From contig PVEQ01000007.1 in the NCBI GenBank assembly GCA_002973575.1, positions 62,001-126,000 on the forward strand: 64,000 nucleotides of DNA, in the 5' to 3' direction. How positions within the stretch are numbered: the first letter of the stretch is position 1; each line of letters opens with the position of its first letter. The position numbers and the translations under genes are program-made. The DNA comes from Sediminibacterium magnilacihabitans. GTDB lineage: Bacteria; Bacteroidota; Bacteroidia; Chitinophagales; Chitinophagaceae. Positions 42,746-52,251 of the stretch are shown piece by piece. The notes beneath the pieces are model-generated. The model did not search any database. It had not been told where the DNA came from and saw nothing but the letters and a program-made list of their open reading frames with translations.

Positions 42746-45199
42746 ATGAAGCCCATTTTATCCATATTGTTATTGCTTGCTTTTACTGCAAGTGCGCAAA
42801 CAGGCAAAATCACCGGCAAGCTTTTGTCGGGAGGCAAAGCTGTTGAGCGGGCGAGCATTAGTCTTGCAGGAACTGCCTTCGGTGCATGGTCAGATAGTTT
42901 AGGTTCTTTTATGCTCTCACGCATACCTGCGGGTACGTACCAGCTGAGGGTTTCATGCCTGGGTTATGATGATGCAGAACAACAGGTACTGGTAAAAAGC
43001 AACAACAGCCTGACTTTGTGCATTTTTTTGACTGCCAATGATGTATTGCTCAATGATGTAGTGGTAACAGGTGTTTCCAGGGCAACACAGGCCCGGGAAA
43101 ATCCGGTTGCTATTATGGGTATTTCTTCCCGTGCAATGGAACGTACCGCGGCATCTGATCTGATGGATGTACTGGCCAGGAATGTGCCTGGATTGCATAC
43201 GGTGAAAACAGGCCCGAATGTTTCTAAACCTTCCATTCGTGGATTGGGTTATAATCGGGTACTTACGCTTTACGATGGCATTCGCCAGGAGGGGCAGCAA
43301 TGGGGAGATGAGCATGGCATTGAAGTGGATGCTTATGATATCAACAGGGCAGAAGTGATCAAAGGGCCGGCCAGCCTGATGTACGGGTCTGATGCCCTCG
43401 CGGGTGTGATCAGTTTGTTTCCCTATATTCCTGATATAGATGATGGAAAACTGCATGGTAAAATCGTAAGCGAATACCAGTCGAACAACAACCTGGCGGG
43501 AAATGGGCTGCGCATAGGATACAGTGGACGAAAATTTTTATTTGTGTTAAGAGGCTCTTATCGTATGGCCAACAATTACCGCAATGCCATTGACAACAGG
43601 GTTTACAATACCAATTTTGACGAAAAGAACCTGTCGGCACTGGCTGGTTTTAAAACCAACAAAGGATATTCCCATTTTAATTTTACCCTGTACAACAACC
43701 TGCAAGGCATCCCGGATGGAAGCCGCGATTCGTTAACACGACAATTTACCAAACAGGTTCGGGAAGGAAACAATGATGACATCAAGAGCAGGCCGCTGAT
43801 ACCATACAATGAACTAAATACGTATCGGCTTTCACCACTCCATCAACGCATCGATCACTACCGGATATACACCCATCATTTTTACCAGTTAGGTAAAGGC
43901 AATGCAGATATTATTTTTTCACTGCAACAAAATATCAGGCGTGAATACAATCACCCCACCATGCCCAACCAGGCTGGAATGCATGTGCGGTTGAATACGT
44001 TGAACTATGGGTTGCGGTATGATGCACCCCGGTTGGGTAATATGGAGGTTACAGTGGGCATCAATGGAATGCTGCAACAGAACAAAAGTATTGATGCAAC
44101 AGATTTTCCCATTCCCGATTATGCGCTGTACGACGGCGGCGCCTATTGGTATGCAAAATGGAAATCGGGGAAATGGGGTGTGAGTGGCGGAGTCCGGTAC
44201 GATCTGAGACGGGTGCAATGGAAAGATTTTTTTGTCAGGAACAACGCTGCTGCGGGTTTCGATGAATATGTGGCATTACCGGATACGGCCAATGCTGTTT
44301 TACAGTTCCCGGCTTATGATAAAGTGTTCAAAGGAATATCAGCAAGTGTAGGGTTTACTTTTCAGGCTACCAGGGATATCGGACTCAAATTCAATATCGG
44401 CAGGGGTTACAGGGCTCCTAATATTACGGAAATGGCATCCAGCGGCCTGGATCCCGGTGCGCACATCATTTATCTTGGTAACCGGAATTTCGATCCCGAG
44501 TTTTCACTGGAAACAGACCTGGGCGCAAGCGCCAGGTTCAGCAATTTTTCAGCAGAGCTGAGTCTCTTCAACAATCATATCCAACATTATATTTACCTGA
44601 CGATGCTTGCAGATAATAACGGAAACCCGATCACGGATGCACAGGGCAATAAAACATATCAATACCAGCAAGCAGCTGCGCAGTTGTATGGAATGGAAGC
44701 AGGTTTCTCCCTTCACCCGGTAAGACTCAGAGGATTTAGTTTCGATAACAATCTGTCGGTTGTCTATGGCTTCAACAAAAGCGAGATCTATGAAGGCAAA
44801 GGCGAACAGGGAGCTTATCTGCCGCTTATTCCGCCGTTGAAAATATGGAGCAGCATCACACAGAAAATAAAAACTGCATCAAAATGGTTTACATCCATTA
44901 CACCTAAAGTAGAAGTTGAATGGGCTGCGAAACAAAACCGGTTTCTCGGATTGAATCATACAGAAACACCAACGCCTGGTTATGCTTTGTTACATATAGG
45001 CCTTACCGCAGACATCAGGTACTATAAAAGCCGGTCCATGCAACTATACATACAGGTAATGAATCTGCTGGATAAAGTATATCAATCCAACCTGAGCAGG
45101 CTGAAATATTTTGAATACTACAACCAATCACCCAACGGTCACAGCGGAATGTATAATATGGGCCGGAATATTTGCGTGAAACTGGCGCTGCCTTTCTGA
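42746..45199 (+). CDS. TonB-dependent outer-membrane receptor, probably metal-related
   Basis: 817 residues. Signal peptide (MKPILSILLLLAFTASAQ), a CarboxypepD_reg-like domain at about 20-110 (TGKITGKLLSGGKAVERASISL), a plug at about 120-230 (NPVAIMGISSRAMERTAASD; IRGLGYNRVLTLYDGI; VIKGPASLMYGSDALAGVI), then a 22-strand-type barrel ending in MGRNICVKLALPF with the terminal aromatic residue. The plug contains GDEHGIEVD, a His/acidic segment seen in metal-transporting receptors. Control by the adjacent DtxR/MntR-type repressor would fit uptake of Mn, Fe or a metal complex. The substrate is inferred from context only. Confidence 0.9.
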   Translation: MKPILSILLLLAFTASAQTGKITGKLLSGGKAVERASISLAGTAFGAWSDSLGSFMLSRIPAGTYQLRVSCLGYDDAEQQVLVKSNNSLTLCIFLTANDVLLNDVVVTGVSRATQARENPVAIMGISSRAMERTAASDLMDVLARNVPGLHTVKTGPNVSKPSIRGLGYNRVLTLYDGIRQEGQQWGDEHGIEVDAYDINRAEVIKGPASLMYGSDALAGVISLFPYIPDIDDGKLHGKIVSEYQSNNNLAGNGLRIGYSGRKFLFVLRGSYRMANNYRNAIDNRVYNTNFDEKNLSALAGFKTNKGYSHFNFTLYNNLQGIPDGSRDSLTRQFTKQVREGNNDDIKSRPLIPYNELNTYRLSPLHQRIDHYRIYTHHFYQLGKGNADIIFSLQQNIRREYNHPTMPNQAGMHVRLNTLNYGLRYDAPRLGNMEVTVGINGMLQQNKSIDATDFPIPDYALYDGGAYWYAKWKSGKWGVSGGVRYDLRRVQWKDFFVRNNAAAGFDEYVALPDTANAVLQFPAYDKVFKGISASVGFTFQATRDIGLKFNIGRGYRAPNITEMASSGLDPGAHIIYLGNRNFDPEFSLETDLGASARFSNFSAELSLFNNHIQHYIYLTMLADNNGNPITDAQGNKTYQYQQAAAQLYGMEAGFSLHPVRLRGFSFDNNLSVVYGFNKSEIYEGKGEQGAYLPLIPPLKIWSSITQKIKTASKWFTSITPKVEVEWAAKQNRFLGLNHTETPTPGYALLHIGLTADIRYYKSRSMQLYIQVMNLLDKVYQSNLSRLKYFEYYNQSPNGHSGMYNMGRNICVKLALPF

Positions 45200-45357
45200 T
45201 AGACAGGATGAAACCGGCTGCTTATAAATGATTGTCATTCAATAATATAATCCCGTATTCAATGCCGTCTGGCACAATTAACGGATTAACTTAATGAAAG
45301 AACAGACAATAACACTATATTCGATAACAGAATTCTTAAATAAAAAACGTTCGAGTC

Positions 45358-45561
45358 ATGAAAAAATTATGGGTATTGGCTATGGCTGCTTTCCTGGTAA
45401 CAGGTACTGCTTTTGCACACGAAGGCAAAGACGGTAAAAAATGTGATAAATCCTGCTGCAAAAAAGGCGCTAATCGCTGCAGCAAAGACAAAAAAGAGAC
45501 AAAAGAAGTAAAGCCCGCGGCTGCAAAAACAACTGTAAAGGCAGCACCGGCTAAAGCATAA
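45358..45561 (+). CDS. Small secreted Cys/Lys-rich protein
   Basis: 67 residues. The signal peptide MKKLWVLAMAAFLVTGTAFA is probably cut after AFA, leaving a 47-residue mature chain with HEGKDGKKCDKSCCKKGANRC near its start (one His, four Cys) and a Lys/Ala/Pro tail. The CxxxCC(x6)C pattern could bind a metal or form disulfides in the periplasm. It follows the metal-type TonB receptor by 158 bp, so a metal-handling role is a contextual guess. I recognise no named family. Confidence 0.7.
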   Translation: MKKLWVLAMAAFLVTGTAFAHEGKDGKKCDKSCCKKGANRCSKDKKETKEVKPAAAKTTVKAAPAKA

Positions 45562-45579
45562 GCCAACGAATTTAAAATA

Positions 45580-45609
45580 ACAAAGGCCCCGCCATGGCAG
45601 GGCCTTTGT
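45580..45609. terminator. Bidirectional terminator
   Basis: ACAAAGGCCC and GGGCCTTTGT form a 10-bp perfect stem around CGCCATGGCA, with A-rich sequence on the left and TTATAA on the right. It sits between the convergent Cys-rich gene and the HAD gene and touches the last base of the HAD stop codon. Confidence 0.75.
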
Positions 45610-46304
45610 TATAAGATAGATTCCAGTTCCTTCAGGTGGTGAACAGTATAAGTAGGCTTTACATGCGGCACCACATTCAAATGATTCACAAAAATGGTAT
45701 CCAAGCCGGCATTGATACCCCCCTGGATATCCGCATCGAGGTTGTCGCCGATCATAATACTTTCTTCTACGCCGGCACCGGTTTGTTCCAATGCATAATC
45801 GAAAATTTCTTTGTTGGGCTTGAGGCTGTTACTGCCTTCCGATGTGATCACCGCCTCAAAATATCCATCAAGTCCGGATTGTTTCAGCTTACTGTGCTGT
45901 ACTTTCTCGAAGCCGTTGGTTACCAGGTGCAGGTGATAGTCCTTCGCTTTCAGGTATTCCAGTATTTCAACTGTATAAGGAAAAAGATTGGTCTTGCTGG
46001 GCAATAGCTCCAGGAATTGTTGCGATAAAGCGCGGGCAAGCAGTTCATCGGCGATCTTAAAATCGAGCATGGCCAGCCATACCCTTTTCCACCGCAGTTC
46101 TTCCTGCTTGATAAATCCTTTGGTGTACCTGTCCCACAAACGCTCATTATGATAAGAATAGCGTTCATAGAACGCATCGAAATCCGTGATGCCTCTTTCA
46201 TGCAAGGCATTAGATTGATACAGATCCTTCAGTGTTTCCTTAGCATTGGTTTCAAAATCCCACAACGTATGATCCAGGTCAAAGAAAAGGTGACGGTATT
46301 TCAT
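45609..46304 (-). CDS. HAD-family nucleotidase, YjjG type
   Basis: 231 residues. HAD motif I FFDLDHTLWDFETN at residues 7-20 (nucleophile and acid Asp), motif II VTNGFE near 124, motif III Lys in SLKPNKEIFDYAL, and motif IV IMIGDNLDADIQGGINAGL. The DHTLWDFExN signature is typical of YjjG-like pyrimidine nucleotidases that clear non-canonical dNMPs. An L-2-haloacid dehalogenase label is possible but less likely. It is divergent from the SDR gene, with 39 bp between starts. Confidence 0.9.
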   Translation of the reverse strand: MKYRHLFFDLDHTLWDFETNAKETLKDLYQSNALHERGITDFDAFYERYSYHNERLWDRYTKGFIKQEELRWKRVWLAMLDFKIADELLARALSQQFLELLPSKTNLFPYTVEILEYLKAKDYHLHLVTNGFEKVQHSKLKQSGLDGYFEAVITSEGSNSLKPNKEIFDYALEQTGAGVEESIMIGDNLDADIQGGINAGLDTIFVNHLNVVPHVKPTYTVHHLKELESIL

Positions 46305-46343
46305 GGGGCAAAGGTATTAACTTCGGATTTTAAACGCGGCATT

Positions 46344-47042
46344 ATGAACATCGTTATCACAGGTGCATCCAAAGGGATTGGAAAAGCAGTGGCTGAACAG
46401 TTTGCAGCAGCGGGAAATACTTTGTTCCTGTGCAGCAGGGGAGAAAAGCAACTGTATGATGCCGTAAGCGAACTGCAATCCCTTTATCCGCAAGCTACGA
46501 TCAAAGCCCGCCCTGCCGATGTATCGGTGAAAGAAGAAGCGTGGGCTTTTGGCAACTGGTGCCTGGGCTTCGGAACACCGGATGTACTGGTGAACAATGC
46601 CGGCCATTTCATACCCGGATCGGTACACGATGAAGCCGATGGTCAGCTCGAAGCCATGTTACAATCTAATCTCTACAGTGCCTATCATCTCACCAGAACC
46701 CTGTTGCCCGCCATGATCAAAGCAAAATCGGGCCATATTTTTAATATGTGCTCCATCGCATCGTTGCATGCGTATGCCAACGGAGGCAGTTACAGCATCA
46801 GCAAATTTGCTTTATATGGTTTCAGCAAAAATCTGCGGGAAGAGTTGAAATCACATGGCATTAAAGTAACATCGGTGCATCCCGGCGCCACCATGAGCGC
46901 CAGTTGGGATGGTTTCAATATCGACCCCAAAAGAATCATGGAAGCAGCAGATGTTGCCAAAATGATCTATGCCGCTTCACAACTTTCTCCTATGGCAGTA
47001 GTGGAAGACATCGTATTAAGGCCCCAATTAGGCGACCTGTAA
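46344..47042 (+). CDS. Short-chain dehydrogenase/reductase
   Basis: 232-residue classical SDR: cofactor motif TGASKGIGKA at residues 6-15, NNAG near 80 (LVNNAGHFIPG), catalytic Ser in MCSIASL, and YxxxK as YSISK near 150. The substrate is unknown. The frame is open far upstream, but the ATG at MNIVITGASKG is the only start compatible with the fold and with the divergent neighbour. A 103-bp gap follows. Confidence 0.93.
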   Translation: MNIVITGASKGIGKAVAEQFAAAGNTLFLCSRGEKQLYDAVSELQSLYPQATIKARPADVSVKEEAWAFGNWCLGFGTPDVLVNNAGHFIPGSVHDEADGQLEAMLQSNLYSAYHLTRTLLPAMIKAKSGHIFNMCSIASLHAYANGGSYSISKFALYGFSKNLREELKSHGIKVTSVHPGATMSASWDGFNIDPKRIMEAADVAKMIYAASQLSPMAVVEDIVLRPQLGDL

Positions 47043-47145
47043 CCAACTGTGCCTCAAAGATTGAGGAGGCCGGGTAACAATTCCATAACGACCGCATAAC
47101 ATGTACTTCATATAGTGGCGGGACCTTTGCTAAACCCCTTCCTGT

Positions 47146-48003
47146 ATGGAAAGACGTTCGTTAGATGTGGTAGTGATGAGTGATCTGCACCTGGGCACCT
47201 ATGGTTGTCACGCTACAGAGATTGTGAACTACCTCAAAAGTATCCACCCGCAAATACTGGTGTTGAATGGTGATGTCATTGATATATGGCAGTTCAACAA
47301 GCGCTATTTCCCCGTGCCGCATACACAGGTGATCAAAGAGATTATGAACCTGCTGAGCATGGGTACCCGGGTAATTTATATTACAGGTAACCACGATGAA
47401 ATATTGCGCCGTTACAGTGATATGCAAATGGGTAATTTCCAGCTTACCGATAAAGTGGTGATGGAGATCAATGGCAAAATGACCTGGATATTTCATGGCG
47501 ATGTGTTTGATGCTACCACGAAAGGCAGCGCCAAATTGCTGGCCAAACTGGGCGGTCACGGATATGATCTGCTGATCGTGCTCAACCGTTTCATCAACTG
47601 GTGCCTGAAGACAATGGGAAGAGAGAAAATGAGCTTCAGTAAGAAAGTAAAGAACAGTGTGAAAAAAGCGGTTGCCTGGATCGGCGATTTTGAACAAACC
47701 GCTGCAGAACTGGCCATAGAAAAGAAATACGATTATGTGATCTGCGGTCATATACACCAACCTCAGAAAAGAGAAGTGGTAACCAAAGACGGATCTGTAA
47801 TGTACCTGAACAGTGGCGATTGGGTGGAAAACCTCACATCACTGGAATATTCCCAGAACGAGTGGAACATTTTCCACTACGATGAAAAGGAGTTCGCTGC
47901 CATGAAAGCGCCTGTAATCACCATGGAAAAGAAATTGCCGCAACTGAACGTGGTAACAGATGAAGTGGCTTTATTCATTCACTCTTTAGCTGCGCAGTCA
48001 TGA
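47146..48003 (+). CDS. LpxH-like metallophosphoesterase
   Basis: 285 residues with the calcineurin-like metal-site series: VVMSDLHLGTYG, LVLNGDVIDIWQFN, YITGNHDEIL, IFHGDVFDA and VICGHIHQPQ. This pattern matches UDP-2,3-diacylglucosamine diphosphatase-type (LpxH/LpxI-like) proteins of Bacteroidota, which cleave the pyrophosphate in lipid A synthesis or act on related lipids. Its stop overlaps the next gene's ATG (ATGA), so the two are translationally coupled. Confidence 0.9.
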   Translation: MERRSLDVVVMSDLHLGTYGCHATEIVNYLKSIHPQILVLNGDVIDIWQFNKRYFPVPHTQVIKEIMNLLSMGTRVIYITGNHDEILRRYSDMQMGNFQLTDKVVMEINGKMTWIFHGDVFDATTKGSAKLLAKLGGHGYDLLIVLNRFINWCLKTMGREKMSFSKKVKNSVKKAVAWIGDFEQTAAELAIEKKYDYVICGHIHQPQKREVVTKDGSVMYLNSGDWVENLTSLEYSQNEWNIFHYDEKEFAAMKAPVITMEKKLPQLNVVTDEVALFIHSLAAQS

Positions 48004-49049
48004 AGATATTATATGCAGTACAGGCAACAGGCAATGGGCATATCAGCCGCGCAATGGAGTTGATGCCCTATCTCACTACTTACGGAGAAGTGGATGTTTT
48101 CCTCAGTGGCAGTAACAGCCATTTACAACCCAACTTGCCTGTTGCATACCGCAGTAATGGTGTGAGTTTGTTTTACGGTAATACCGGCGGACTCGATTAC
48201 CGCCGCATCTGGTCAGCATTCAATTGCAAACGCATCTGGAAAGAAGCCCGCGACCTGCCGGTTGAACAATACGATATTGTACTGAATGATTTTGAAAGCA
48301 TCACAGCCCTGGCCTGCCGCTTGAAAAAAGTACCCAGCATTGGCTTCGGACACCAGGCGAGTTTTCAGAGTAAACACACACCTCGCAGCAATAAAAAAGA
48401 TATAGCAGGAGAATGGGTGCTGAAACAATATGCACCTTCCAAAGCATACCTGGGACTGCATTTCAAGCAATACGACGATTTCATCTGCTCACCGGTTATC
48501 AAGCAGGAGATACTGCAGGCAACACCTACCGATGAGGGACATATTACCGTTTACCTTTCGCATTATAGCGATGAAGTAGTGGTGCCGGCCTTACAACAGG
48601 TGAAGGATGTTCGCTTTGAAGTATTTTCAAAGAAGGTAAAAGAACGGGTGCAGAAAGGCAATGTTACCTTGTATCCCATCAGCAACGAAGGATTTACGCA
48701 AAGCCTCATTCATTCCCATGGTGTGATCACAGGCGCTGGATTTGAAACGCCGGCCGAAGCATTGTACCTGGGAAAAAAATTACTGGCCCTGCCTATCAAA
48801 GGACAATACGAACAATTGTGTAATGCCGCTGCACTGAAAGATTTCAACGCAGTAGTCATTGATAGCATCAAGCCTGACTTTTATTTCGAAGTGATGAAGT
48901 GGCTGGCAGGCGTACCTGTGAAGCCATTGCAGTTATCACATTCAACTTATGAGATCGTACAGAAAGCGATAGAAATGGGCCGTGAAATAACTACTTCTTC
49001 TTCGCAAGTATGGAGTGATCGCTCTCCTCTTTCACAATCGTATTCGTAA
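48000..49049 (+). CDS. GT-B-fold glycosyltransferase-like protein
   Basis: 349 residues. The N-terminus MKILYAVQATGNGHISRAMELM resembles MurG/MGT-type GT-B enzymes (Gly-rich acceptor loop with GHxSR). The C-terminal donor region has HSHGVITGAGFETPAEALYLGKKLLALPIKGQYEQLCNA, the typical nucleotide-sugar site. It is probably membrane-associated and acts on a lipid. Coupling to the LpxH-like gene suggests a lipid or envelope pathway. Its last 59 bp overlap the convergent FAH gene, so the C-terminal SSSQVWSDRSPLSQSYS may be non-functional read-out. Confidence 0.85.
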   Translation: MKILYAVQATGNGHISRAMELMPYLTTYGEVDVFLSGSNSHLQPNLPVAYRSNGVSLFYGNTGGLDYRRIWSAFNCKRIWKEARDLPVEQYDIVLNDFESITALACRLKKVPSIGFGHQASFQSKHTPRSNKKDIAGEWVLKQYAPSKAYLGLHFKQYDDFICSPVIKQEILQATPTDEGHITVYLSHYSDEVVVPALQQVKDVRFEVFSKKVKERVQKGNVTLYPISNEGFTQSLIHSHGVITGAGFETPAEALYLGKKLLALPIKGQYEQLCNAAALKDFNAVVIDSIKPDFYFEVMKWLAGVPVKPLQLSHSTYEIVQKAIEMGREITTSSSQVWSDRSPLSQSYS

Positions 49050-49995
49050 GCTTACCAATACCTTCAATCTCCATTTCCACCACATCGCCTGGCTGCAGCC
49101 ATTGTTCGGGGTAATCGGGATTGTTCAGTTTGCCGGTGCCGTTGAGTTCGAGAAAACAACCGGTTCCCACTGTGCCGCTTCCAATCACATCACCCGGATG
49201 CAGGGTAACACCATAAGCGCATCGCTCAATAATTTCGGCGAAGGTCCAGTCCATATCGCCCACATTGCCATCGCTCACCTGAACACCATTGACCCAACAT
49301 TTCATAGAGAGGTTCCAACTCTTACCGATATGCCCTTGCTTGGCGGGTATTTCATAATGTTCCAGTTCATCCAATGTTACTAAGCAGGGACCAATAACGG
49401 TAGAAAAATCTTTTCCTTTTGCAGGCCCCAGGTTGAGCAGCATTTCTTCCATCTGCAACCTTCTTGCACTCATATCATTCATGATCATGAGACCACCTAT
49501 ATAATGATCGGCTTTTTCGGCGGTGATATTTCTTCCCTGCCTGCAAATAACGATCGCCGCTTCCAGTTCAAAATCCAGTTTTTCAAAATGATCGGGCATG
49601 CACAGAATATCGCCCGGTCCCTGGATGCTATGATGATTGGTAAAATAAAAAATGGGGTATTGATCGAACTCGGGAACCATATCCACTTTGCGGTTCCTGC
49701 GCGCGGCGGCCACGTGCTGGCGAAATGCATAACCATCCCTGCATGATGTGGGAAAAGGTACCGGCGCCAGCAACTGGATAGAATCGAGCGCTATGGCTTT
49801 GTCTTTGCCCACCCTGCCATCGAGAATGGCTTTATTTACCTGCATGGCAACCGGGAACATATCATCCCAATAATGCAGGAACATGTTCATGCTGTTGGGC
49901 AGTTCGGGATGAACCAGGTCGCAATCGTATAAATAACCATCTGCTAAGAAAGCCAGTTGGTCGTGTCCGTCGTTGAGATAAGAAACAAGCTTCAT
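48991..49995 (-). CDS. Fumarylacetoacetate hydrolase-family protein
   Basis: 334 residues. A short N-terminal SH3-like domain (MKLVSYLNDGHDQLAFLADGYLYD) is followed by the FAH catalytic fold: metal ligands in FELEAAIVICRQGRN (E-x-E) and GGLMIMNDMSARRLQ, and a Gly-rich GDVIGSGTVGTGCFLELN loop. Could hydrolyse fumarylacetoacetate in tyrosine breakdown or a related acylpyruvate; no other tyrosine-pathway gene is near. The ATG chosen begins the conserved MKLVSY; an in-frame ATG 20 codons upstream lacks support. 59-bp tail overlap with the glycosyltransferase gene. Confidence 0.9.
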   Translation of the reverse strand: MKLVSYLNDGHDQLAFLADGYLYDCDLVHPELPNSMNMFLHYWDDMFPVAMQVNKAILDGRVGKDKAIALDSIQLLAPVPFPTSCRDGYAFRQHVAAARRNRKVDMVPEFDQYPIFYFTNHHSIQGPGDILCMPDHFEKLDFELEAAIVICRQGRNITAEKADHYIGGLMIMNDMSARRLQMEEMLLNLGPAKGKDFSTVIGPCLVTLDELEHYEIPAKQGHIGKSWNLSMKCWVNGVQVSDGNVGDMDWTFAEIIERCAYGVTLHPGDVIGSGTVGTGCFLELNGTGKLNNPDYPEQWLQPGDVVEMEIEGIGKLTNTIVKEESDHSILAKKK

Positions 49996-50073
49996 GGAAA
50001 CGCAATTGATCTGGCGAAAATAATGTAAAAAAACAGGCGGTTCTTGTTCCTGCAACAGTATCTTTAAGACGAC

Positions 50074-51993
50074 ATGCTTTATATGAAAAATATCTTTTGC
50101 ATAGTGCTGCTGCTGTTAGGTGCTGTTGCTTTCAAGGAAAATGAACCGGCTGAATCATGGATCAGGATCAACCAACTCGGTTATACACCCAATGGGATCA
50201 AAGTGGCGGTATGGTGCGCTAAAACAAACCGGCTACCCGAAACGGCTGTGCTGATAGACAGCAGTACCCATGAGATTGTTTACTATTGTAAACTTTCCGC
50301 GGCTTATGGTGCGTATGGACCTTTTACACAAACCGTACGCATAGACTTTACCGGTTTCAGCAAAACTGGCAAGTATTTCATTAAAGCAGGTGATGCCATA
50401 TCACCGGTGTTTCCCATTGATAAAAATGTATACAAAGGCGCCGCTGATTTTTGCCTGCGCTATATGCGCCAGCAACGCAGCGGTTTCAACCCGTTTTTGA
50501 AAGACAGCTGCCACACGCACGACGGCTACACATTGTATGGCCCTATACCCGATAGTACACATATCGATGTAACAGGAGGATGGCACGATGCAAGTGATTA
50601 CCTGCAATACACCACTACTTCGGCCAACGCAGCCTATCACCTGCTCGCCGCTTACCGCGATTTTCCACAGGTATTTGGTGATACCAAACAGGCAAACGGG
50701 CTGGAAGGCGCCAATGGAGTAGCCGATGTGCTGGATGAAGCAAGATGGGGGATCGACTGGTTGCTGAAAATGAATCCGAAAGATGGATGGTTGTTCAATC
50801 AATTGGGAGACGACCGCGACCACAAGGGCATGCGCATTCCCAAAGAAGATACCAATTACTACGGCCGCGGGTTAGAGCGCCCGGTTTATTTCTGTTCGGG
50901 CAAGCCACAAGTGCGGGGTAAATTCATGAATGCCACAACAGGCATTGCTTCCACTGCCGGAAAATTTGCCAGCAGTTTTGCATTGGCTTCGCAATTATAT
51001 GCAGGCAGTGACCGGGCTTTCTCAGAACGACTCTTGTATAAAGCGAAAAAAGCGTTCGAAGCCGGACAAAAACAGCCCGGCGTTTGCCAGACCGCATCGG
51101 TACGTTCACCTTATATCTATGCAGAAGGTAATTGGACGGATGATATGGAACTCGCTGCCGCAGCCTTACAAATGACAGATTCCGCCTTGCGGTATGCACG
51201 CGAAGAACCTGTTACACCCTGGCTCGGCGCCGACTCTGCAAACCACTACCAATGGTATCCTTTTGTGAATGTTGGTCATTATGAGCTGGCCAAACAATTG
51301 AATGGAAAAAATCGTGAAATACTGATCGATGATTACCGAAAAGGGATAGAGAAAGTCTGGCTGAAAGCCAACACCAATGCTTTTTTCAGGGCCATACCTT
51401 TTATCTGGTGCAGCAATAACCTCACCGTTGCATTCACAACACAATGCTATTGGTACCGTCAACTCACGAATGATGATACTTATGATGAACTGGAACAGGC
51501 TAACCTCGACTGGTTATTCGGCTGTAACCCCTGGGGCACCAGTATGGTATACGGATTGCCTGCCTGGGGAGATACGCCGGAAGATCCGCATTCCGCATTC
51601 ACACACCTGAAAAATTACCTGATCGATGGCGGACTGGTAGATGGTCCGGTATATACCAGCATTTACAAAAGCCTGATTGGTATTCATTTGAATAATGCCG
51701 ATGAATATGAAACTTTTCAAAGCGACCTGGCTGTTTACCATGATGACTATGGCGACTATAGTACAAATGAACCTACCATGGATGGAACGGCCTCATTGAT
51801 CTATTTACTGGCGGCTAAAGAATCAGATACATTGAAAGATGATAAAGAAAGATGCGCAGGAACAGACCCGCGAAGAACAGACAAATTCTATAACCGGTTG
51901 AATGAACTGATCAATTATTTAAAGAAGGAAGGATATAGCTTTAAACGGATCGATCACCATTTTTCATCTTCCGGTATATTGTCTTCACGATGA
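50074..51993 (+). CDS. Glycoside hydrolase family 9 enzyme
   Basis: 639 residues, exported by an N-terminal Sec signal (the second ATG, MKNIFCIVLLLLGAVAF, gives the cleaner signal and may be the true start). Residues about 27-115 are the N-terminal Ig-like CelD_N domain (SWIRINQLGYTPNGIKVAVW), then the (alpha/alpha)6 barrel. Catalytic base: Asp residues of GGWHDASDYLQY. The C-terminal catalytic Glu is in DYGDYSTNEPTMDGTASLIYLLA. GH9 enzymes cleave beta-1,4-glucans or act as exo-glucosaminidases; no CBM or SusCD pair is adjacent. Its last 40 bp overlap the convergent small gene. Confidence 0.92.
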   Translation: MLYMKNIFCIVLLLLGAVAFKENEPAESWIRINQLGYTPNGIKVAVWCAKTNRLPETAVLIDSSTHEIVYYCKLSAAYGAYGPFTQTVRIDFTGFSKTGKYFIKAGDAISPVFPIDKNVYKGAADFCLRYMRQQRSGFNPFLKDSCHTHDGYTLYGPIPDSTHIDVTGGWHDASDYLQYTTTSANAAYHLLAAYRDFPQVFGDTKQANGLEGANGVADVLDEARWGIDWLLKMNPKDGWLFNQLGDDRDHKGMRIPKEDTNYYGRGLERPVYFCSGKPQVRGKFMNATTGIASTAGKFASSFALASQLYAGSDRAFSERLLYKAKKAFEAGQKQPGVCQTASVRSPYIYAEGNWTDDMELAAAALQMTDSALRYAREEPVTPWLGADSANHYQWYPFVNVGHYELAKQLNGKNREILIDDYRKGIEKVWLKANTNAFFRAIPFIWCSNNLTVAFTTQCYWYRQLTNDDTYDELEQANLDWLFGCNPWGTSMVYGLPAWGDTPEDPHSAFTHLKNYLIDGGLVDGPVYTSIYKSLIGIHLNNADEYETFQSDLAVYHDDYGDYSTNEPTMDGTASLIYLLAAKESDTLKDDKERCAGTDPRRTDKFYNRLNELINYLKKEGYSFKRIDHHFSSSGILSSR

Positions 51994-52235
51994 AATTGCT
52001 GACGGGCCTGTAATTTCTGCTGCTGCCGTTCAACAATGAGTTCAGCAATGATCTTGCCGGCATCTTCTTGCGGGTGTTCGGATAATAATTTTTTCAGTTT
52101 TGCCTCACTGATATCCAGGCGGTAGAGCAGGTTGATCAAACCGGAAAAATCATCAGTGATCAATCGGTTGATGCGGGCTGCCAGCGCTGCAACATCCATC
52201 TGTTCCCATTCCAGTATTTCATAGGTGGCGGACAT
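51954..52235 (-). CDS. Small conserved protein, function unknown
   Basis: 93 residues, acidic and helical: ATYEILEWEQMDVAALAARI, LITDDFSGLINLLYRLDISE, then KLKKLLSEHPQEDAGKIIAE and a Gln/Arg-rich tail. No membrane segment or known motif. The ATG at MSATYEILEW was preferred to one 28 codons upstream because the upstream part overlaps the neighbouring gene and has low-quality composition. Encoded directly behind the YncE/phosphatase gene on the same strand, so possibly co-transcribed. Confidence 0.7.
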   Translation of the reverse strand: MSATYEILEWEQMDVAALAARINRLITDDFSGLINLLYRLDISEAKLKKLLSEHPQEDAGKIIAELIVERQQQKLQARQQFHREDNIPEDEKW

Positions 52236-52251
52236 AACCCAAAGATAGACA

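Noticed and set aside
46149-46343. 65-residue N-terminal extension of the SDR protein
   Set aside because: It overlaps the divergent HAD gene, and the Rossmann TGASKGIG motif must lie close to the N-terminus.
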